Assembly (NCBI GenBank): GCA_022702705.1
Contig: CM040423.1
Location: 127,772,295-127,836,294 of the forward strand
Direction: 5' to 3'
Length of the DNA stretch: 64,000 nt
From: Papilionanthe hookeriana x Papilionanthe teres
Lineage: Eukaryota > Streptophyta > Magnoliopsida > Asparagales > Orchidaceae
Within the stretch, counting starts at the first letter, position 1; the number at the start of each line of letters is the position of its first letter. Position numbers and translations under genes: made by a program. This document shows positions 49,163 to 61,346 of the stretch, piece after piece. Under the pieces are notes generated by a model. That model did not search any database, had not been told where the DNA came from, and saw only the letters and a program-made list of their open reading frames with translations.

Positions 49163-49164
49163 GT
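49163..49164 (+). other. Conserved splice-donor-like site in the Tat-4 LTR
   Basis: GAGCAAAG|GTATGT, the best match to a plant donor among the three LTRs, 431 bp after the TATA-like box. It could pair with an acceptor before the 3' coding region (62903). Confidence 0.45.
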
Positions 49165-51339
49165 ATGTACTCACTCTTCTTCCCAAGCTTACAGAGATTC
49201 TCTATTTAATTTGAGTCAATTTCAATACATGTTTATCAGTATGGATGTGTTCGTCTCCTCAAGACGAATCCATAGAGCATAAGAACGCAAAAATCAATTG
49301 AGAATCGAGTGAGAAATCAGGGTTAGAAGGTTGACGGTCACGGGTGCACACCAGTCATAGACGATGACTGGGAGCCGTCGGATCGAGCGTGTATCGAGCG
49401 GACGGTCTGGATTAAGCAGGACAGTGCGATGGTACGTAAACTGCAGGGCCCTGGAGCACTGAGTCAGATGGTGGCGCCGAATCAGAAGACGACACGCGGC
49501 GTTTCGGAGCTACCGAGGATGGCGTGGCGCCGCGTGGATAAGTAGGAAATTAGGGTATTTTTTTATTTATTTAATTCCCTAAACTTCAAAAATGCATAAC
49601 TTTGTGTAGGAAAATCAGAAAAATAAAATAAAAATACCCTCTTGCTCAGTGAACAGAGGAGAATAATGTGGAAAAGAAATCATTTAATTTCATCAAGTAT
49701 TTTAGTTTTAATTATTTATTTACTCTCTGCACTATTTCAATTCTCCATGTATGTATACAATTCACCATGACATGAGACCATAGGGCTTTTGAAGCCTCTG
49801 AATTTAGAAACATTCCTTGAAATTTCCAAAGTCAGAGGCCACCCCTATGAAGAGTTATTGATTTTTCAATTCTAGGTTACTATTCTGAGTATTTTAATTC
49901 TAATAATTAGCATGTTATGAAATAAATTCTAGAAAAATTTTGGGATGTTACTTATGAACAGAGGACCCTAAGGAAAATAGGTCTTGAGTTAACTCACTTA
50001 TAGTAACCCTAATTGGCTTAAACACCCAAAATGGAACCTTAATTAATTAGAGCTAATCATACATCAAATTGAGTTGAAATCAATTCTCCACTGACCTTTA
50101 GGATTAGTGGATCCCACCATAAAAGTTTGAAGTTAATTGGACTTGGTTAGCCCTATCAAATGGGTTGATTAAGCCATTTAGCCAAACAAAACTTTAAAAA
50201 TTCATAACTTTCAAAATCCTTTTCAAAAAATTCACCAAATTGGTTTTGGAACCTCTCTGATATCAGAGGAATTTAAGAAAATTAAAATTACAATTTTCCA
50301 AAAAAGTTGATTTTTTGCATTATTTTAATATTTTTAATAATTAAAAAATAATAAAAATCACAAAGATAATAAAATTCACCAATATGTCACATTTTGAATT
50401 TTAATCACTTAGGAACAAACCCCAAATTTTTCTTAAGTCTCTATGATGAGATATTAAATTTTAAAGCCCTAAGGTAATTTTAAAATTAAAAAATGTAGTT
50501 TCTAGCATTTCCACTAAAATAATCTAATAAATCAAAGAGAAATCAGAAAATTATAAAAATTGGTTCTTTGGTTTCCTTGGTATCAAAGAGATTTTTGAAA
50601 AATATATAATTCAATTTTCAACCTTTATTTTATTTTTAAATTAATTAATACTCCAAAACTCAAAATAAATATAATAAAAATAATATAATTCAAAAAATTA
50701 CCAAAATTGGTCCAACTGGTCCTCTAGTCTTTAGAAATGTCCCATAATTTTCTTAAGGACAGAAACTTTCCCTTGGTCATGTTATTAAATTTTCCTTGAA
50801 AATTCTTATTTTCCACCAAAAATAATTATACAAATAAATTAAATACAGAAAAATCACATTTTCTCCTCTAATGTCTTGATTTACATATGAGTGAAGTTAC
50901 ATAAAAATTTCAAATTCATTTAAGCTCAATTTAGTGAGTTATGGAATTAGTAAGCATAAAGGGCCAAATGGTAATTAAAATTTTAACCTATAATTAAAAA
51001 TTTTAGGTTTAATTAAAAGGATGGGTAAAATATTTGATATTAAGTTGATTTTGGATGTTTGAAACTTAGTTATTTAAAGGGTAGAAACCTACCAAATAAT
51101 TTGAAAGTAATCAAAATAAACCTTAATTAAATAATTAATTAAATTTGGAGGAATAATGAAAAATTAGAATTATTAAAATAGGGATATTATTAGGAAGAAA
51201 TTTATTCTTTAATCTAAGAATCTCTAAATTAATCACCTCAATAATATTCAATTCCTAATTAAAATGATAATCCAAATTCAAAACTTAAAATGCTTAATCA
51301 TTAAATTATATTAAAATTAAAACATTTAAATTAAATCCT

Positions 51340-51705
51340 TTTAACTTTTCAATTAAATTAATACTTTAACAATTAAAATTAAATCATCCCTAAAGCATAA
51401 AAAATAAAATATTAAATTAAAATTAAAAGAAAAATATTAAAAGAAAAATAATAAAATTAAATTAAAATTTAAATTAAATTAAAATTAAAAAAATAAAACC
51501 AAATTAAAATTTAAATTAAATTAAATTAAATTAAATCACATTAAATTAAATTAAATTAAAACATATTAAATTAAATTAATTAAATAAAAAAATAAAATCA
51601 TGTTACAATAAAATTAAAATTAAATTAAGTAATTAAAATTAAAACTAAACCAAATTAAATTAAATTAAAATTAAATTAAATTAAATTAAATTAAATTAAA
51701 TATAA
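51340..51705. repeat. (TTAAA)n-type microsatellite inside the Tat-4 LTR
   Basis: Interrupted TTAAA array at the homologous LTR position. Confidence 0.9.
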
Positions 51706-53738
51706 CATAACTTAAGACATAAAAATTCAAAAATAAATCTAAAACAATTTGAACACTATTCCAAACTTAAACCCATTGATTAAAATTAAGTCGAATCACA
51801 AATCACCTGAACATCAGTTTGCCCTCAAAAGCTCTTGTTGTCATAACTCCTAAATGGAGTGTTAAGTGAAGTATTACTTCACTCATAGGATATTCAAATG
51901 TCCTAGTTCACTGAGCAAGATAACAAAACTTGAACTCCTGGATGATTGATTCATCGTATAATCAAATTCTCTTGGACTCAAAATAATCCTAGAAGTATTG
52001 AAAAGATGTTAAAGATTCGTCTTAAGCACTTCCTCAGTACGATAGGATGTTTATAAGAACAATTGAACTTAATTGCTCTTTGATGAAGAAAATCATCCTC
52101 AAACCAAAACACAAGAACCTAGACGTCATAGGAGATGACTAGCTATAGGATTAGGAATTTGATAGAAAACCATAACCCTTCCCTTAGCTTTACTTAGGAA
52201 CTTGCTTTAAATGCTTAAATATTCTAAATTGTGTTTAAGTGCATCCTGGGATGACGGGAAGACCCTCCAGGTACGCTTTTATTTTAGTGCAATTTACCTT
52301 CTTGCAATTTACTTTATTGCAAATGCACTTACTTTTCTTGCATGATAAACAACTGTTGCATGAAAACCTACACCTTTAGAATAGTCCCTAAAACTAAAAC
52401 CAAAACTAAATTAAAAAGTCATTTCAAGATAAAATTCACCGCCACAACATTTCAAAATATAAAACAACTCAAAATTTAATCACAAACAGAACACAAAACT
52501 ACAATTATAACTAAATTAAAACGTCTTGTTGGATGATCGGGAATACCTCGGATGATGTAACCTACGCGTTGCTAACGCGATTTCCCATGGTCTAAATGAA
52601 AGTGTGGAACTCATTTAGTTGATTTTAGCAAATTCATCTGGACTAAGTGAATCCGATAAAAATAACGATGCCGGAAGGATGGAATCGTGGGATCTTAACC
52701 GGTGTTGTTATAATCAACTTTAAGATTTGTTTTAATTAAAACATAAAAAACACTTGGACTTTAAGATTTCTAAAACCAAACTCTTCTCTTCTCTCTTGAT
52801 TACAATCTTCTAAAACTAAACCCTCTGCAACAACAAGGAGCTCGGAGCATGGTGGGCAGCACGACCATCGTCATCAGCAAAACCTGAGTCTACTTCAGCA
52901 AAACTTTCTTAGAATTAAATAACTAAGCTATGGGATTTCGAGGTAGTTTTCCTAGTGCAACATAAATCCTCAACCTTTTTGTTAGGCATTTGCATTGGAA
53001 ATTAAGCCCTAACCAGTCTTAGGATCCCGAGGGAGTCGTCTAATACGACATAAACCCTCACATCTTCGAGGCTATTTGTAAGATCATGTCATACGAATAT
53101 AAGTCCTAATTAATTAAAATTGGCAAAATCGAAACATTAAATAAACATTAGGAATTTCCTAAATTCAAGCCAAACAATAGGATCGTCGGTAAATTACTGA
53201 AGTTCCCTTCGAATCTGTAATTTCTCCTACCTTTCTTCCTTTGAATTCCCAAAACAAAATGTTCCAAACTTGATTCATTCACTATTGAAATTCTAAAATT
53301 CAATCCCTTGAAAACTTAAACTTTGAGATTCTTGAGAGCAGAACTACTGATTATTATCGAGAGTTTTCTTAAGTGATTCCCGTCACTTAAGATGTAATTA
53401 ACTATAGGGGCTTGCCCTTATAGGGAATTTTAAGAACCTGAGTAATATAAACCCTGCTTATTTCATTTATATTAAGCAGGGGAATTTGTCGGCTTATAAA
53501 ATTGGTTCGCAGACCAAACATATGTCACAAATCTTCTAGTTTATTTAATCGAGCCCCATCACCAAACAGTGTGTCTATTCTTCGGGATAGATACACTGTT
53601 TGTGATGCGGTGCTCGTTTATATAAACTATTTGGGATGTGAGGTCGGTTTGATTTCATATCTTAAAATTATTTTCAAAATCAAATAATACTTTTCAAATT
53701 ATTTATTTTAATTAAATTAAAAATCCGCCGACAACTTC

Positions 53739-53756
53739 TGGCGACTTCGCTGGGGA
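53739..53756 (+). other. Primer-binding site of Tat-4
   Basis: TGGCGACTTCGCTGGGGA, five bases after the LTR end. The 18-base length and TGG start fit a tRNA 3' end; tRNA-Arg is the primer reported for Ogre elements, but the match is not verified here. Confidence 0.85.
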
Positions 53757-54181
53757 ATAGTTCCTCTCTCCATTTTAATCAGATGGTTTTGCTTTCATAA
53801 ATTAGTAGTGTATCAATGTCCCTAGTGGAGCAAACTAACATTCTTCCGTTGGAATACTATGTTCATTTCTACCTTGAACAAGTATAGCCAACATTCTCTC
53901 GGATTTAGGAGCCACTGTTTAGACACCCCTAAACTGAGAGGTTTCGAGATCCTTTTACCTCATTTCTGAGGTGGGGTGGGCCCCCAATAGGTGTTAGTTT
54001 AGGAGCAGTCTTGCGGGTCGAGAAGTATCTACAAGACTTTCTCTTCCTTTTCCAGTTCCTAATCAATTACTTTTACCCTTCCTACAACTCTCCTTCTTTT
54101 AATAATTCTCCTTCCTAACGAACAAATCTTTTCGAAAAACAAATATGTTTTAATACTACAAATACACTAAGATAAACGGGA
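53757..54181 (+). other. Tat-4 5' leader
   Basis: Non-coding leader alignable with Tat-1 and Tat-2 leaders over its first 250 bp. An acceptor-like TTTTCCAG occurs near 54054 but no clear donor/acceptor pair stands out. No gene is seen. Confidence 0.65.
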
Positions 54182-55804
54182 ATGTGTTCGGACTCTTTCT
54201 TTTGCGTCATAAGTTTTACGACAAGAAGAAGCACGATTCGGGGACTAACACTTGGAATCTGCCCTGCAGAAATAGAAGCCCCAAAACTGATCTTCTCCTT
54301 CATCAACAGACTGGACCTGGCTGTGTTCAAGGACAAACTGCCCGATAATGGAATCATTCAATTCGGACAAGGATTCGGGGACACCGACATCAAAATCCCC
54401 GACATCACTCTCTTTTCACTCACAAGCAAAGTGCCGGAAACTGAGAAGCCGTTGATTGATTTTAACCTCAAGTCAACTCATGAATTCCCTCCTCTACAAA
54501 ACATTCCAATTGAGAGGAGTACTGTTGTTCGCAAAAGGACTGTTGTTGCTACCCCCACTGGTCTAGTTGTCTCTGCACCTACCCCGGCTTCTGCCAAACT
54601 AAAGGGGAAGGAAATTCAGAACTGTGATGAACCTGTTACCGTGGAGGGTACAGATCTTCCTGTGAGACCTTCCGTTTTCAAGATCGGGTCCAGCTCGAGA
54701 ATTCCACCACTGACACGGACTCAGAGGAGGAACAGAAGTAGAAGGATTGCTAGAGAAGCCAGAGCTGCTGAAGTTGCTTTCCTGGAAGAAATCCCAGAAC
54801 TGCCCGAGTATACACCGCTGCCTGAATACATACCACTTTTGGGAGGAAGTAGGTTCCATCCCCTCTCCGCCGCAGAGGATGAGGAAAATGTCCGCAAGAT
54901 TGCTTCTGCATTGCCTCAGCCCGCATATTACAACGACAACCGTAAGAAAAGGGCTAGAATTACGCCATTTACTCGACTGCAAAGCCTGATAGAAAAGTTA
55001 GCAAAGAAAGAAAAATGCCCTGTGTCAGAGATTTTAAGAAGGATAGGGCGGGTGCCGGCCAAATCCCGTCTTGGGTCGCGAGTAGAACCTGCTATCGCTA
55101 TAGAAAAGCCGAATAAGAGAATGAAAGCTAGTCCACCTGTCGTTGTTTCAGGACTAAAAATTAGGGAGGATACCACCTTCCAGCATTTGGCTGACAGACC
55201 ATCTGGTCCTAGACCTTCTGCTGCTATAAGGATGGTATAGCGTCGCACTACTGGACAATTAAGATTAAAACAACAACCTGAGAAAGAAAGTCTCGTCAGG
55301 AGACTTGAGTCCGAAGAAAGTGCTACCACAGTAAAGGGGACTCAAGAGAAGGAAACCCGATAGCTATCGCATGACAACTGCAAAGATGTACAGAGAAGAC
55401 CATTAGAAGATGCTATGGAAAAGCTAAGAACTGATATTCAGCGGTTAGCAAGAGGAAGAGAAGAAAAATTCGGAGGTGAAGTTGACTCGTCAGAGTTCAT
55501 GGATGATGAATATGCAGAAATTAACATGGTTGAAACACGAGCTTCGTCAGCTTCACAAGGTTTTCCTGCAGCCACAGAAAGAGAGGAGCCGGAAGTGATG
55601 AGGATACAGCATCAAGAGAAAGATGATATGATTGCCCAAATGGCAAAAAGGATGGAAGAGATGGCTGCAGCCCTAGCCACTCTCCAGAGTCAGGTTTAAC
55701 CCCAAAGAGAAACACCCCCAGAAGTTATTCACATTGTAGACGGAGGAAAGAAGATTACGTCCGTCAATGGGGATGATTAATTAAAAAAGGATGCAACACA
55801 AAGC
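54182..55804 (+). pseudogene. Tat-4 gag N-terminal extension (ORF1-like)
   Basis: A 352-codon frame (54182-55240) continues in the same phase through stops at 55238, about 55360, 55697 and 55778 into the capsid frame at 55805. About 540 residues thus precede the capsid core. Conserved blocks with Tat-1 and Tat-2 include LPDNGIIQFGQGF, FKIGSSSRIPPLTRTQRRN, GGSRFHPL, SEILRRIGRVP, SRLGSR and SEFMDDEYAEINMVETRAS. The central part is strongly basic (RRNRSRRIAREARAAE). A heptad-like stretch lies just before the capsid. No known domain recognised. Ogre elements often have an extra ORF here; equivalence is plausible but untested. Confidence 0.78.
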
Positions 55805-57454
55805 ATGATTCCGGAAAAGGATATCAAGAGCATGGTGGAACAGCAGGTGCGAGAAGCCTTGGCACAATCAAAGAGCGGGACAGCCATTCGGACGGGTAGA
55901 CCTTACCCCGAAGAATTCGACGCTATCCAATATCCGAAAGGCTTCTTACCACCTTTGTTCAAGGCCTTCGATGGAACCAGAAACCCTCGACAGCATGTTG
56001 CACATTTTCGTGCCAGTTGTTGCAATGCCGGCGGAAGTGATGCTTTACTCTTCCGAAAATTTGTCAGCAGCCTGTCAGGGATCGCCTTTGATTGGTATAC
56101 GGAATTACCAAACGATTTGGTGAAGACATTTTCAGAATTGGAGAACCTCCTCATCAAGCGATTTGCCGGAGCTCAGCACCACATCACTATAGGTGATTTA
56201 GTGGTAGAGAAGCAGAAGCCGAATGAAACTTTGGTGGACTACATACTTCGATGGAGGAATCTAAGTATGAAGTGTGAGTCACAGCTACAAGAACAGCATG
56301 CAGTCGGCATTTTACTAAAGAGCATTCACTGCCCGATAGCACTTCTCCTCAAGGGATTTACTATTAAGACTTTCGAGAAGTTATTAAGCAAGGCCGAAAG
56401 CTTGCAAGAGGAGGCAAAGCAATTAATTTTCACCGACAAAACAGACAAACAGAAGCCCATGAAATCTTTTGAAAAGAAGTCCGGGATCATCGCAGCAGTC
56501 GATAAAGGCAAGCAGCCAATACAAATACCGCCAGAATGGCCGCAACAAACTCAACAGAATTATCAGCAACCTCGACCTAGCTATCAGTCATCTCAACAGT
56601 ATGAACAACCGCCTCGTCCACAACGTACGTTAAGGGAGCTTCTAAGCAGGGAGTATCCATTCAGGAATGAGGCAGTGCCGAAAATGTTCCGCAGTCTGAT
56701 GAAGACTCCAGATTTCCAACTGCCAGAGCCTAAGAAACCAGAAGAAGTCGACAAGAAAGGTGATCCCAACTTTTGCCCTTACCACCAGATGCTTGGACAC
56801 AAGATAGAAGATTGCATTACCTTCAAAAGTTGGCTCAATGACAATCTTCGAAAATGGAATATAACGATCCCGAAGGAATACATGAAGGAACCCCAGAAAG
56901 GAGGTTTCGTCAATGTTATCTCGACGGATCTCATTGTTCTGATAGATCCCTATGCGACTGATGATGGATGGACTACCACCTGGACAAAGTCTTCGAAGAA
57001 GATTTTGAATCGCATCCAAACCACTTCGGTGCGAGCCTCAATTCAGAGTTCGGAACCTGTCAAGTCGGCATTTTCACTTGCGATAGAAGAACTACCTCAA
57101 CAAGAGACGATTAAAGAAAAGAAGAAAATTGATGAAGAAGAGAAGACTGAGGCTTCTGAGGCTAGACTAGGGGCTGCCTATCCTAGGATAGTTGTTTCCG
57201 ATTTGGGGGAGAAATCCCTCAAATCTCTTACTTTGTATGATTATCTGCTCACTCCAGTGGGATCTTATAATGATAAGGGTTATGGCGTTGGCTACGTTTT
57301 GACTGTTTCTAACGATTACGGAACTAGCGACAACCAACCTAATCCGGACATCGATTCTGATACAAGTAACAATTTTCAAATCATACACAATCTCGACGGT
57401 CACAATGACAAAGAAGACATCCACCAAGGAGTACGAGAGTTCAACAAGCAATGA
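55805..57454 (+). CDS. gag: Tat-4 Gag: capsid and zinc-knuckle region
   Basis: An open frame of 549 codons. Residues about 35-190 form the Retrotrans_gag core: NPRQHVAHFRASCCNAGG, LSGIAFDWYTELP, FSELENLLIKRFAGAQHH and LVDYILRWRNLSMKC. A Gln-rich linker (about 240-275) follows, then a zinc-knuckle-like CPYHQMLGHKIEDC at about residues 320-333, and a conserved C-terminal stretch with SLTLYDYLLTP. It would build the virus-like particle and package RNA. Its true N terminus probably lies far upstream, in frame (54182). A TGA at 57452 ends it before protease, where Tat-1 reads on in similar sequence, so the end may be a mutation. Confidence 0.93.
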   Translation: MIPEKDIKSMVEQQVREALAQSKSGTAIRTGRPYPEEFDAIQYPKGFLPPLFKAFDGTRNPRQHVAHFRASCCNAGGSDALLFRKFVSSLSGIAFDWYTELPNDLVKTFSELENLLIKRFAGAQHHITIGDLVVEKQKPNETLVDYILRWRNLSMKCESQLQEQHAVGILLKSIHCPIALLLKGFTIKTFEKLLSKAESLQEEAKQLIFTDKTDKQKPMKSFEKKSGIIAAVDKGKQPIQIPPEWPQQTQQNYQQPRPSYQSSQQYEQPPRPQRTLRELLSREYPFRNEAVPKMFRSLMKTPDFQLPEPKKPEEVDKKGDPNFCPYHQMLGHKIEDCITFKSWLNDNLRKWNITIPKEYMKEPQKGGFVNVISTDLIVLIDPYATDDGWTTTWTKSSKKILNRIQTTSVRASIQSSEPVKSAFSLAIEELPQQETIKEKKKIDEEEKTEASEARLGAAYPRIVVSDLGEKSLKSLTLYDYLLTPVGSYNDKGYGVGYVLTVSNDYGTSDNQPNPDIDSDTSNNFQIIHNLDGHNDKEDIHQGVREFNKQ

Positions 57455-58316
57455 ATCTATTTGAGAGTTTCGAGGGGCTCCAATCACAATAGAGTTAGAG
57501 CCTTCAGACTCTGAAGCTAATCCAGATGAACCTGTCATTCTGATTCAGGAGGAGACACCAGCAAACTCAATACCAGATTCAGAAGAAATCACAGAAGTCA
57601 ACTTAAGAAGTGGAAGAGTTCTACCTCCGAGAATGGGTCCAAAGGACAAAGGAAAGCAGACGATTGTTCAGGAAGAACCAACCCCGGCAGAAGAAATACC
57701 CATTCGGGAAGAAATCGAGACACATGGAAATAAAGTGGATTACAACGTGCTAGCCCATCTTAGGAAACTACCGGCTAAACTGAGCATCTACGACGCTCTC
57801 ATCTTATCAAAGGAGATGAGAGAAGCTCTGATCAAGGCCTTACTTGATCCAGAAATTTGCTTAACTCAAATGACCGGAGATTCCTTAGATGAGGTTTGCT
57901 CGTTAAAGGAACAGCGAGGTGTTACCTTCACGGACAGTGATCTACTACTTGGGACAGCTGATCACAACAGACCGTTGTACTTTTCAGTCACAATCGGAAA
58001 GTTTACGCTCTCCAGAGTATTGGTGGATCCAGGGGCATCGATCAATATAATGAATCTTCAAACGCTAGCATACTTGGAAATTGATGCTCGCGAGCTCGAA
58101 GCGGACAAAATGTTATTAAGAGGATTCAACCAGAAAAGAGAAAGAGCCCTCAGATCGATAACACTGCTAATGAAGACCGGTGACTTGGCAAAGACAACTA
58201 CGAAATTTCACATAATTGATTCAGAAACGTCATTCAACGCTCTACTGGGCCGACCATGGATACATGAAAACGAGGATGGTACCATCATCTCTACATCGGT
58301 GCATCAAATACTATGA
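57455..58316 (+). CDS. pro: Tat-4 aspartic protease region
   Basis: A second frame, open from about 57494 and with first ATG at 57633, contains an acidic linker (EEITEVNLRSGRVLPP), the KVDYNVLAHLRKLPAKLS block and a retropepsin fold: FTLSRVLVDPGASINIM with catalytic Asp at 58026-58028, KMLLRGFNQ, and FHIIDSETSFNALLGRPW. It would mature Gag-Pol. DPGA instead of D(S/T)GA is shared with Tat-1. The frame differs from gag and from the following pol frame by small indels; Tat-1 suggests an ancestral continuous frame, so I do not propose programmed frameshifting. Confidence 0.9.
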
Positions 58317-60330
58317 TGAAGGGGAACGAGTGCATCAAAGGTGACTTACAACCATTCTCCGTACATGAAATTGGAATCCATGAAGATGCGACTTATTACG
58401 CACCCCCGAAGAAAACAATCTTCTCCAGAGATACTATAACGAATGAAGCAAAGGAAGTTCGGGATGACAAAGAACCTGAAGTTCTAGTCCAACAGTCACT
58501 CACCACTCCCTTACGGCGAGATGGTGAAGGTTTCTCCACAACTCGCATCCGAGGTCGAGGCCGGGGACGAGGTCGTGGCAGAGACATTAAGACAGTTGGA
58601 CAGAGGAAACAAGCCATCAATGTTGATTGGGAAGATGATTCTGAAGAAGAAAAAGAGATCAAGCAAGAAGTAGAGACAATAAGTCGGAAGAAACCGCAAT
58701 TCAGGATTTCTCTCGAACATGAAAAGAACGAGGAATATGAGTCGATGTACGAGAAGATTAACCACTATGTACATACTATGACCCTGACCCCGATCCATTC
58801 TAATAAGATCGAGGGTATGGTGGTCAAAGAGGTATGTAGCGGCGGTGCAAAGCCCATCAAACTCTACCGTGGTGCTCCTTCCTCCAAAACTGAAAATAAT
58901 GTACAATTTGAAGATGCTACTTCATCAGAATTAATGGAATTACCTTTTGAGTGCTACTCTCCCTGTGTTCAAAATTTAATTCAGCGTGGTTTCTTACCTC
59001 GACAATGGACTAAAGGTCAATCACAACATTTTGAAAATTTATGGAATAACTTCGGTCGTCCACCCAATTCAAAGCATGGTCTCGGATTCGGCACGATAGG
59101 ATCGATTGACGATACTGAATTTTGCTTGGTTGTCACTTGGGAGTCTAATGAAAACTGCATGGAAACTACAGAAGAACTTGAAGATTTACAAATTGGAAAC
59201 GCTCCACCAGAGTTCGAAGAAGAGATCAAATCTACAATAGATGAGTTAACGGAAGTTAACTTAGGTACAAGCGAAGAGCCTAGACCTACCTTTGTTAGCT
59301 CCTTACTCAATAAAGAAGACTCCGAAGAAATAATCAAGTTATTAATGGAATTTAAAGACTGTTTTGCTTGGAGCTACGATGAGATGCCAGGATTAGCTCC
59401 AGAGGTCGCAGTCCATAAGCTAGGAGTGGATCCTACTTCTCTTCCAGTCAGACAAGGTCCCAGAAGAATGCGTCTAGAAATCGAACAACAAGTCATAGCT
59501 GAAGCTAAAAAGCTAATAGAAGCCAAATTTGTCTTTGAGGAACAATACCAGACTTGGTTAGCCAATGTGGTGTCAGTCAGGAAGAAGAATGGTCAGATCA
59601 GAATTTGTGTGGATTTCAGAGATTTAAACAAGGCATGTCCAAAAGATGAATTCCCTCTACCGATCCCAGAATTAATGATCGACATTGCTTCAACACATGA
59701 AATATTCTCATTCATGGATGGATCTTCGGGATACAACCGGATAAAAATGGCTCCGGAAGATGAAAAACTTACGAGCTTTCGAACGCGGATCGGAGTATAT
59801 TATTACACGAGTGATGTCATTCGGACTCGAAGAACGCAGAGCAACCTACCGCAGAGCGATGACAAGAATTTTTGATGATCTCATCCACAATCAAGTCGAA
59901 TGCTACGTGGACGATGTGGTCATCAAAAGCAAAGTAAAGGAAAACCACTCGTATGATTTGAGAATTGTTTTCGAACGATTAAGACAATTTAACCTTATGA
60001 TGAATCCCTTAAAATGCGCCTTCGGCGTCACCTCCGAGAAATTCTTAGGATTCGTTGTCCGACATCGTCGAATTTAAATCGACCCGGAAAAGATTAAAGT
60101 TATCTTAGAAATGCCGCCTCCCAAAACCTTAAAACAACTACGATCTTTTCAAGGGAAGTTGGCGTATCTTCGACGCTTTATCTCAAACTTGTCAGGTAGG
60201 TGTCAGCCTTTCTCGACATTAGTTAAAAAGGACGCCAAATTTATTTAGGAAGAGAAATGCCAAAAGGCCTTTGAGGACATTAAACAATATTTAATGACAC
60301 CTCCTATCTTAGCAGCCCAGTCTCAGGTAG
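58313..60330 (+). pseudogene. pol: Tat-4 connector and reverse transcriptase
   Basis: Frame 58313-59875 begins with a connector (GIHEDATYYAPPKK, an Arg/Gly-rich RGRGRGRGRGR stretch, INHYVHTMTL) and enters reverse transcriptase at about 59300: PGLAPEVAVHKLGVDP, LANVVSVRKKNGQIRICVDF, DLNKACPKDEFPLP and FMDGSSGYNRIKMAPED. A frameshift near 59818 moves to frame 59760-60077 with MTRIFDDLIHNQVE and the catalytic YVDD (59903-59914). A TAA at 60075, a TAG near 60247 and a one-base deletion near 60325 follow. The RG-rich stretch is not present in Tat-1. The enzyme would copy the RNA into DNA. Confidence 0.93.
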
Positions 60331-60704
60331 ACCGTTGATACTTTATACCGCGGCTTTAGATGACTCACTCGGAGCCCTGTTAGCCCAGGTCAATGATGAG
60401 GGTAAAGAAAATGCTCTTTACTACCTAAGCCGTCGATTACTTCCGATGGAGATAAAGTATCCCACAATTGAAAAGCACTGTTTGGCCCTGATCTTCGCCG
60501 CTCAAAAGCTCAGGCACTACATGCTTTCTCATAAGGTCAACCTGATCTAGAAATTTAATCCATTGCAATACTTGATGACCCGTCCAACGCTTTCTGGAAG
60601 ACTTGCCAGGTGGTCAATGATATTATTGCAATTCGATATAACTTTCGTGCCTCTTCGTGTCGTAAAGGGACAAGTCCTAGCGGACTTCCTCGCAAGCACA
60701 CCCT
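60331..60704 (+). pseudogene. pol: Tat-4 RT-associated (Gypsy-type) RNase H
   Basis: The reading path gives LYTAALDDSLGALLAQVND, ALYYLSRRLLPMEIKYPTIE and KHCLALIFAAQKLRHYM, then a TAG near 60548, FDITFVPLRVVKGQVLADFL. Only part of the usual acidic quartet is evident. In Tat elements this copy is thought to have become a connection-like domain after gain of the second RNase H (family knowledge). Tat-1 ends inside the equivalent sequence. Confidence 0.85.
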
Positions 60705-61346
60705 TTGCCGGCAGAATCTCCTCTCAATGACGACTTGCCAGAGCAACAAATAATGAGCTTAGAAGGCCCTGATGATCGACGTTGGGAATTATATTTCGAC
60801 GGAGCATCTTCAGCACACAAAGATGAAGAATCACAAGTGATAGTGCTCTGTAAGGCAGGAATCGGACTAATCTTTATAACACCAGAGCGGGGGATGTTAA
60901 GATACTCCTACCACTTGACAGAGCCGTGTACAAACAACGAAGCGGAATACAAAGCTCTCGTAACGAGATCGGAATTAACTATTCAAATGGGGATAACAAA
61001 CATCAACATCTACGGGGATTCGCAGTTAATCATTCAACGGATCACCTGGACAATACGAATTTTAAAGCCAAGACTCGAGCAATACTTCCAATATGTCGTA
61101 CAGTTGTTAGAACAGATTCCGAATGTGACGATCTACAAAATTCCCAAAAAAGAAAATGCTTTAGCAGATGTGTTAGCCCGCCTCGCAAAAGAATTTGCCT
61201 GCTTGCAAGATGAATCAGTAGAAGTGTCAGTTCACTGGACGTCGGGTCCTATCACGGCTCGACATAGACACAATACACGGATCGAGAAAAAAAGAATCGG
61301 TTACAGCAGTGACAAAAAACATAGAAGATTGGTGACGAGTCATTAA
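60705..61346 (+). CDS. pol: Tat-4 second RNase H (archaeal-type, aRNH)
   Basis: An uninterrupted 213-codon frame. WELYFDGASS (Asp), AGIGLIFITPERGMLRYSYHL, NNEAEYKALVTR (Glu), IYGDSQLIIQRI (Asp), IPNVTIYKIPKKENALADVL (final Asp, with the preceding block) form a complete RNase H with all four acidic residues. Its position between the first RNase H and integrase is the hallmark of Tat/Ogre elements. It probably supplies the RNase H activity needed for strand transfer and primer removal. The ATG at 60705 is only the first in frame; the natural protein is part of Pol. Confidence 0.93.
   Translation: MPAESPLNDDLPEQQIMSLEGPDDRRWELYFDGASSAHKDEESQVIVLCKAGIGLIFITPERGMLRYSYHLTEPCTNNEAEYKALVTRSELTIQMGITNINIYGDSQLIIQRITWTIRILKPRLEQYFQYVVQLLEQIPNVTIYKIPKKENALADVLARLAKEFACLQDESVEVSVHWTSGPITARHRHNTRIEKKRIGYSSDKKHRRLVTSH

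Larger units (their letters stand above)
46372..53733 (+). mobile_element. Tat-4 5' LTR (7.4 kb)
   Basis: Starts TGTTGACCTCA and ends CCGCCGACA. Zones match the solo LTR: G-poor 46850-48200, promoter zone 48300-49540, AT-rich 49560-51330, AAATT array, conserved 3' part. Unlike Tat-1, Tat-2 and the solo LTR it ends at the upstream CCGACA and lacks the extra roughly 60 bp before the primer-binding site. No gene is seen. Confidence 0.9.

Noticed and set aside
57452..58316. Programmed frameshifting between gag, protease and pol
   Set aside because: The frame changes differ between Tat-1 and Tat-4 and no slippery site is conserved; random indels explain them.
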